NCBI GenBank assembly: GCA_021604585.1
Contig: BQJG01000051.1
Coordinates: forward strand, 1 to 22,784
Direction: 5' to 3'
DNA length: 22,784 nt
From: Hyphococcus sp.
GTDB lineage: Bacteria > Pseudomonadota > Alphaproteobacteria > Caulobacterales > Parvularculaceae
The notes beneath the pieces were generated by a model. It was not told the DNA's origin. It saw only the letters and a list, made by a program, of their open reading frames with translations, and did not search any database. Numbering within the stretch: the first letter of the stretch is position 1; every line of letters begins with the position of its first letter. The position numbers and the translations under genes are program-made. Below, piece after piece: positions 21,442 through 22,784 of this stretch.

Positions 21442-22137
21442 ATGACTCCCCTAGACCGCCTGATCATCGCCCTTGATCTTCCGTCAACGGAAGAAGCGCA
21501 AGCCGCCATCGACGCGATCGGCAATGCAGGAACATTCTACAAGATCGGCTATCAGCTGATGCCGATTGGCGGGCTCGATTTGGCGCGGCGGCTTTCCGAT
21601 GCAGGCAAAAAGGTCTTTCTCGATTTCAAGTTCCACGATATCGGCGCCACGGTTGAGCGCGGCGTCGCCAGCGTCGCCAAGTTTGGCGGCGATTTCCTCA
21701 CCGTGCATGCCGAGCCGGACGTGTTGAAAGGCGCGGTCGCCGGACGTGGCGGCGACAAGCGCTTAAAAATTCTCGCCGTCACCGTACTCACCAGTCTCGA
21801 TCAGGCGAGCCTTGCGAAAATGGGCGTCGACATGTCCGTTGCCGACCTCGTTTTGAAACGGGCGGAGTTCGCCGCCGAAGCCGGCGCTGACGGGGTCGTC
21901 GCCTCGGCAAAAGAGGCCGCCGCTATCAAGTCGCGTTTTGGCGATGCGCTGAAGATTGTAACGCCAGGCGTTCGCCCCGCTGGCGCTGACGCTAACGATC
22001 AGAAACGCGTCGTCACGCCGGCTCGCGCCATCGCCTCCGGCGCCGATCATCTGGTGGTAGGCCGTCCCATCATAGCGGCGGCGGACCCCGCCGCCGCCGC
22101 TCGTGCGATTCAGACCGAGATTGCAAACACATTATAG
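21442..22137 (+). CDS. pyrF: Orotidine 5'-phosphate decarboxylase
   Basis: This 231-residue cytosolic enzyme converts OMP to UMP, the last step of de novo pyrimidine synthesis. It begins with LDRLIIALDLPS (Asp12), followed by KIGYQL. The catalytic DFKFHDI block is at 61-67, with Asp61, Lys63 and Asp66. The phosphate-binding end is TPGVRPAG and GADHLVVGRPI with the conserved Arg residues. Length matches the bacterial PyrF group (about 230-240). I chose the ATG at 21442, preceded by AAGGAA eight bases upstream. The longer reading from 21412 starts at a TTG immediately beside the repeat element and adds ten residues unlike the family. The start lies 34 bases after the repeat pair. Confidence 0.97.
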   Translation: MTPLDRLIIALDLPSTEEAQAAIDAIGNAGTFYKIGYQLMPIGGLDLARRLSDAGKKVFLDFKFHDIGATVERGVASVAKFGGDFLTVHAEPDVLKGAVAGRGGDKRLKILAVTVLTSLDQASLAKMGVDMSVADLVLKRAEFAAEAGADGVVASAKEAAAIKSRFGDALKIVTPGVRPAGADANDQKRVVTPARAIASGADHLVVGRPIIAAADPAAAARAIQTEIANTL

Positions 22138-22162
22138 CCCCCTGCTCTTGCTGGCTTTTTTT
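22136..22162 (+). terminator. Weak intrinsic terminator after pyrF
   Basis: AGCC (22136-22139) can pair with GGCT (22153-22156) across a 13-base loop, and seven T follow (22156-22162). The T-tract is good but the stem is only 4 bp, so the call is tentative. The rest of the 94-base gap before the next gene shows no other feature. Confidence 0.3.
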
Positions 22163-22231
22163 GCGCCTGTGCCGTAGATTGGCGGCAGGGAACGCATAAA
22201 AACAAGACTTTGGGGCGGAAGGCGGCAGGGT

Positions 22232-22784
22232 ATGGGTGATCCGGTCAAGCGCATTGAGCGCCGGTCGCGGCGCGCGATTTTTCAGGCCTATCTCGACAAT
22301 GCGCGCAAAGAAAAATCCGACAAGCTCGCGGTCACAGACGGCGACGGGCGCAAACTTTCTCTGCAGGAAATCACCCGCGGCGCCTTCGCACTGGGAGGCG
22401 CGCTGGGGCGGCTGACCGCCAAAGACGAGCGCGTCGGCATTCTGCTTCCCACCGGCGCGGGCGCCATCATCGCTTTGTTCGCCTTGCTCTCGCGCGGGCG
22501 CGTGCCGGCGATGCTAAATTTCACCGCCGGGTCGAAAAACCTGCGCGCCGCCTGCAAAGCGGCGCAAGTCACCAAAATCGTCACGGCGAAGAAATTCATT
22601 GAGCTTGCCGGGCTTGAAAACCTGATCAGCGAATTATCGACATCACTTGAGATCATTCATCTCGAAGACGTCCGTGAACAGATTAAACCGCGCGACAAGG
22701 CGCTGGCGCTGCTCGGACCGATCTTCCCGACTATTCTCGCGGCGACGCCAGATCCGGAAAGCCCCGGCGTCATCCTCTTCACCT
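22232..22784 (+). CDS. AMP-binding acyl-ACP/acyl-CoA synthetase, Aas-like (5' part)
   Basis: The gene runs off the right edge; 184 codons are visible. The sequence is the N-terminal part of an ANL-superfamily adenylating enzyme, beginning MGDPVKRIERRSRRAIFQAY. The block VGILLPTGAGAIIALFALLSRGRVPAMLNFTAG (about 69-101) is characteristic of the synthetase domain of Aas. In Aas this domain loads fatty acids onto ACP for re-acylation of 2-acyl-glycerophosphoethanolamine. E. coli Aas has a PlsC domain first; here the synthetase begins at residue 1, so any acyltransferase is separate or C-terminal. The ATP-binding and adenylation motifs lie beyond the window. The ATG at 22232 has GGAAGG nine bases upstream. 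Confidence 0.8.
   Translation, partial: MGDPVKRIERRSRRAIFQAYLDNARKEKSDKLAVTDGDGRKLSLQEITRGAFALGGALGRLTAKDERVGILLPTGAGAIIALFALLSRGRVPAMLNFTAGSKNLRAACKAAQVTKIVTAKKFIELAGLENLISELSTSLEIIHLEDVREQIKPRDKALALLGPIFPTILAATPDPESPGVILFT

Overview
The window looks like ordinary chromosomal DNA of an alphaproteobacterium, probably from the Caulobacterales/Hyphomonadaceae or Parvularculales side of the class. This rests on GC-rich coding DNA throughout, the divergent rph / hrcA-grpE block, an ATP-type pckA, a zf-CHCC protein related to NDUFS6, DUF2244 next to nth, and a lipoprotein that resembles the CC0125/CC1285 family. I see no integrase, transposase, phage gene, CRISPR array, tRNA or rRNA. Genes are densely packed and no gene-free gap exceeds about 250 bases.

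Left part (1-7650). A prolyl-oligopeptidase-like S9 peptidase is cut by the left edge and diverges from a double PilZ protein. Leftward genes follow for a Tyr/Gly-rich lipoprotein, an MscS-type channel and RNase PH. Divergent from rph are the heat-shock repressor hrcA and the DnaK nucleotide-exchange factor grpE. grpE meets, tail to tail, a lipoprotein serine hydrolase that probably shares a transcript with an AraC-type regulator.

Middle (7733-14267). PEP carboxykinase diverges from a small membrane protein that resembles the XrtV sorting-system accessory family. Next come a Sel1-repeat/2OG-Fe(II) prolyl-4-hydroxylase-like protein, a divergent PlsC-type acyltransferase, and a large secreted VWA protein carrying five tandem copies of an approximately 88-residue domain.

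Right part (14362-22784). An ABC ATPase without an adjacent permease is followed by the zf-CHCC protein and a GFA-family protein. A leftward cluster holds DUF2244, a three-span membrane protein, gloA, and a NatA/NatB-like ABC exporter pair with a 4-base overlap. Rightward genes are nth (endonuclease III with a Lys/Ala-rich tail), pyrF, and the first part of an Aas-like acyl-ACP synthetase. A pair of inverted REP-like palindromic elements lies between nth and pyrF.

Functionally this is housekeeping: RNA maturation, proteostasis, gluconeogenesis, pyrimidine synthesis, DNA repair, methylglyoxal detoxification and lipid acylation, plus envelope genes. I do not see a convincing new multi-gene system. 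The best leads are the VWA repeat protein, the hydroxylase fusion, the palindrome inside the lipoprotein promoter, the inverted repeat pair, and two intergenic TTAACCAT motifs that match a CtrA-type half-site.
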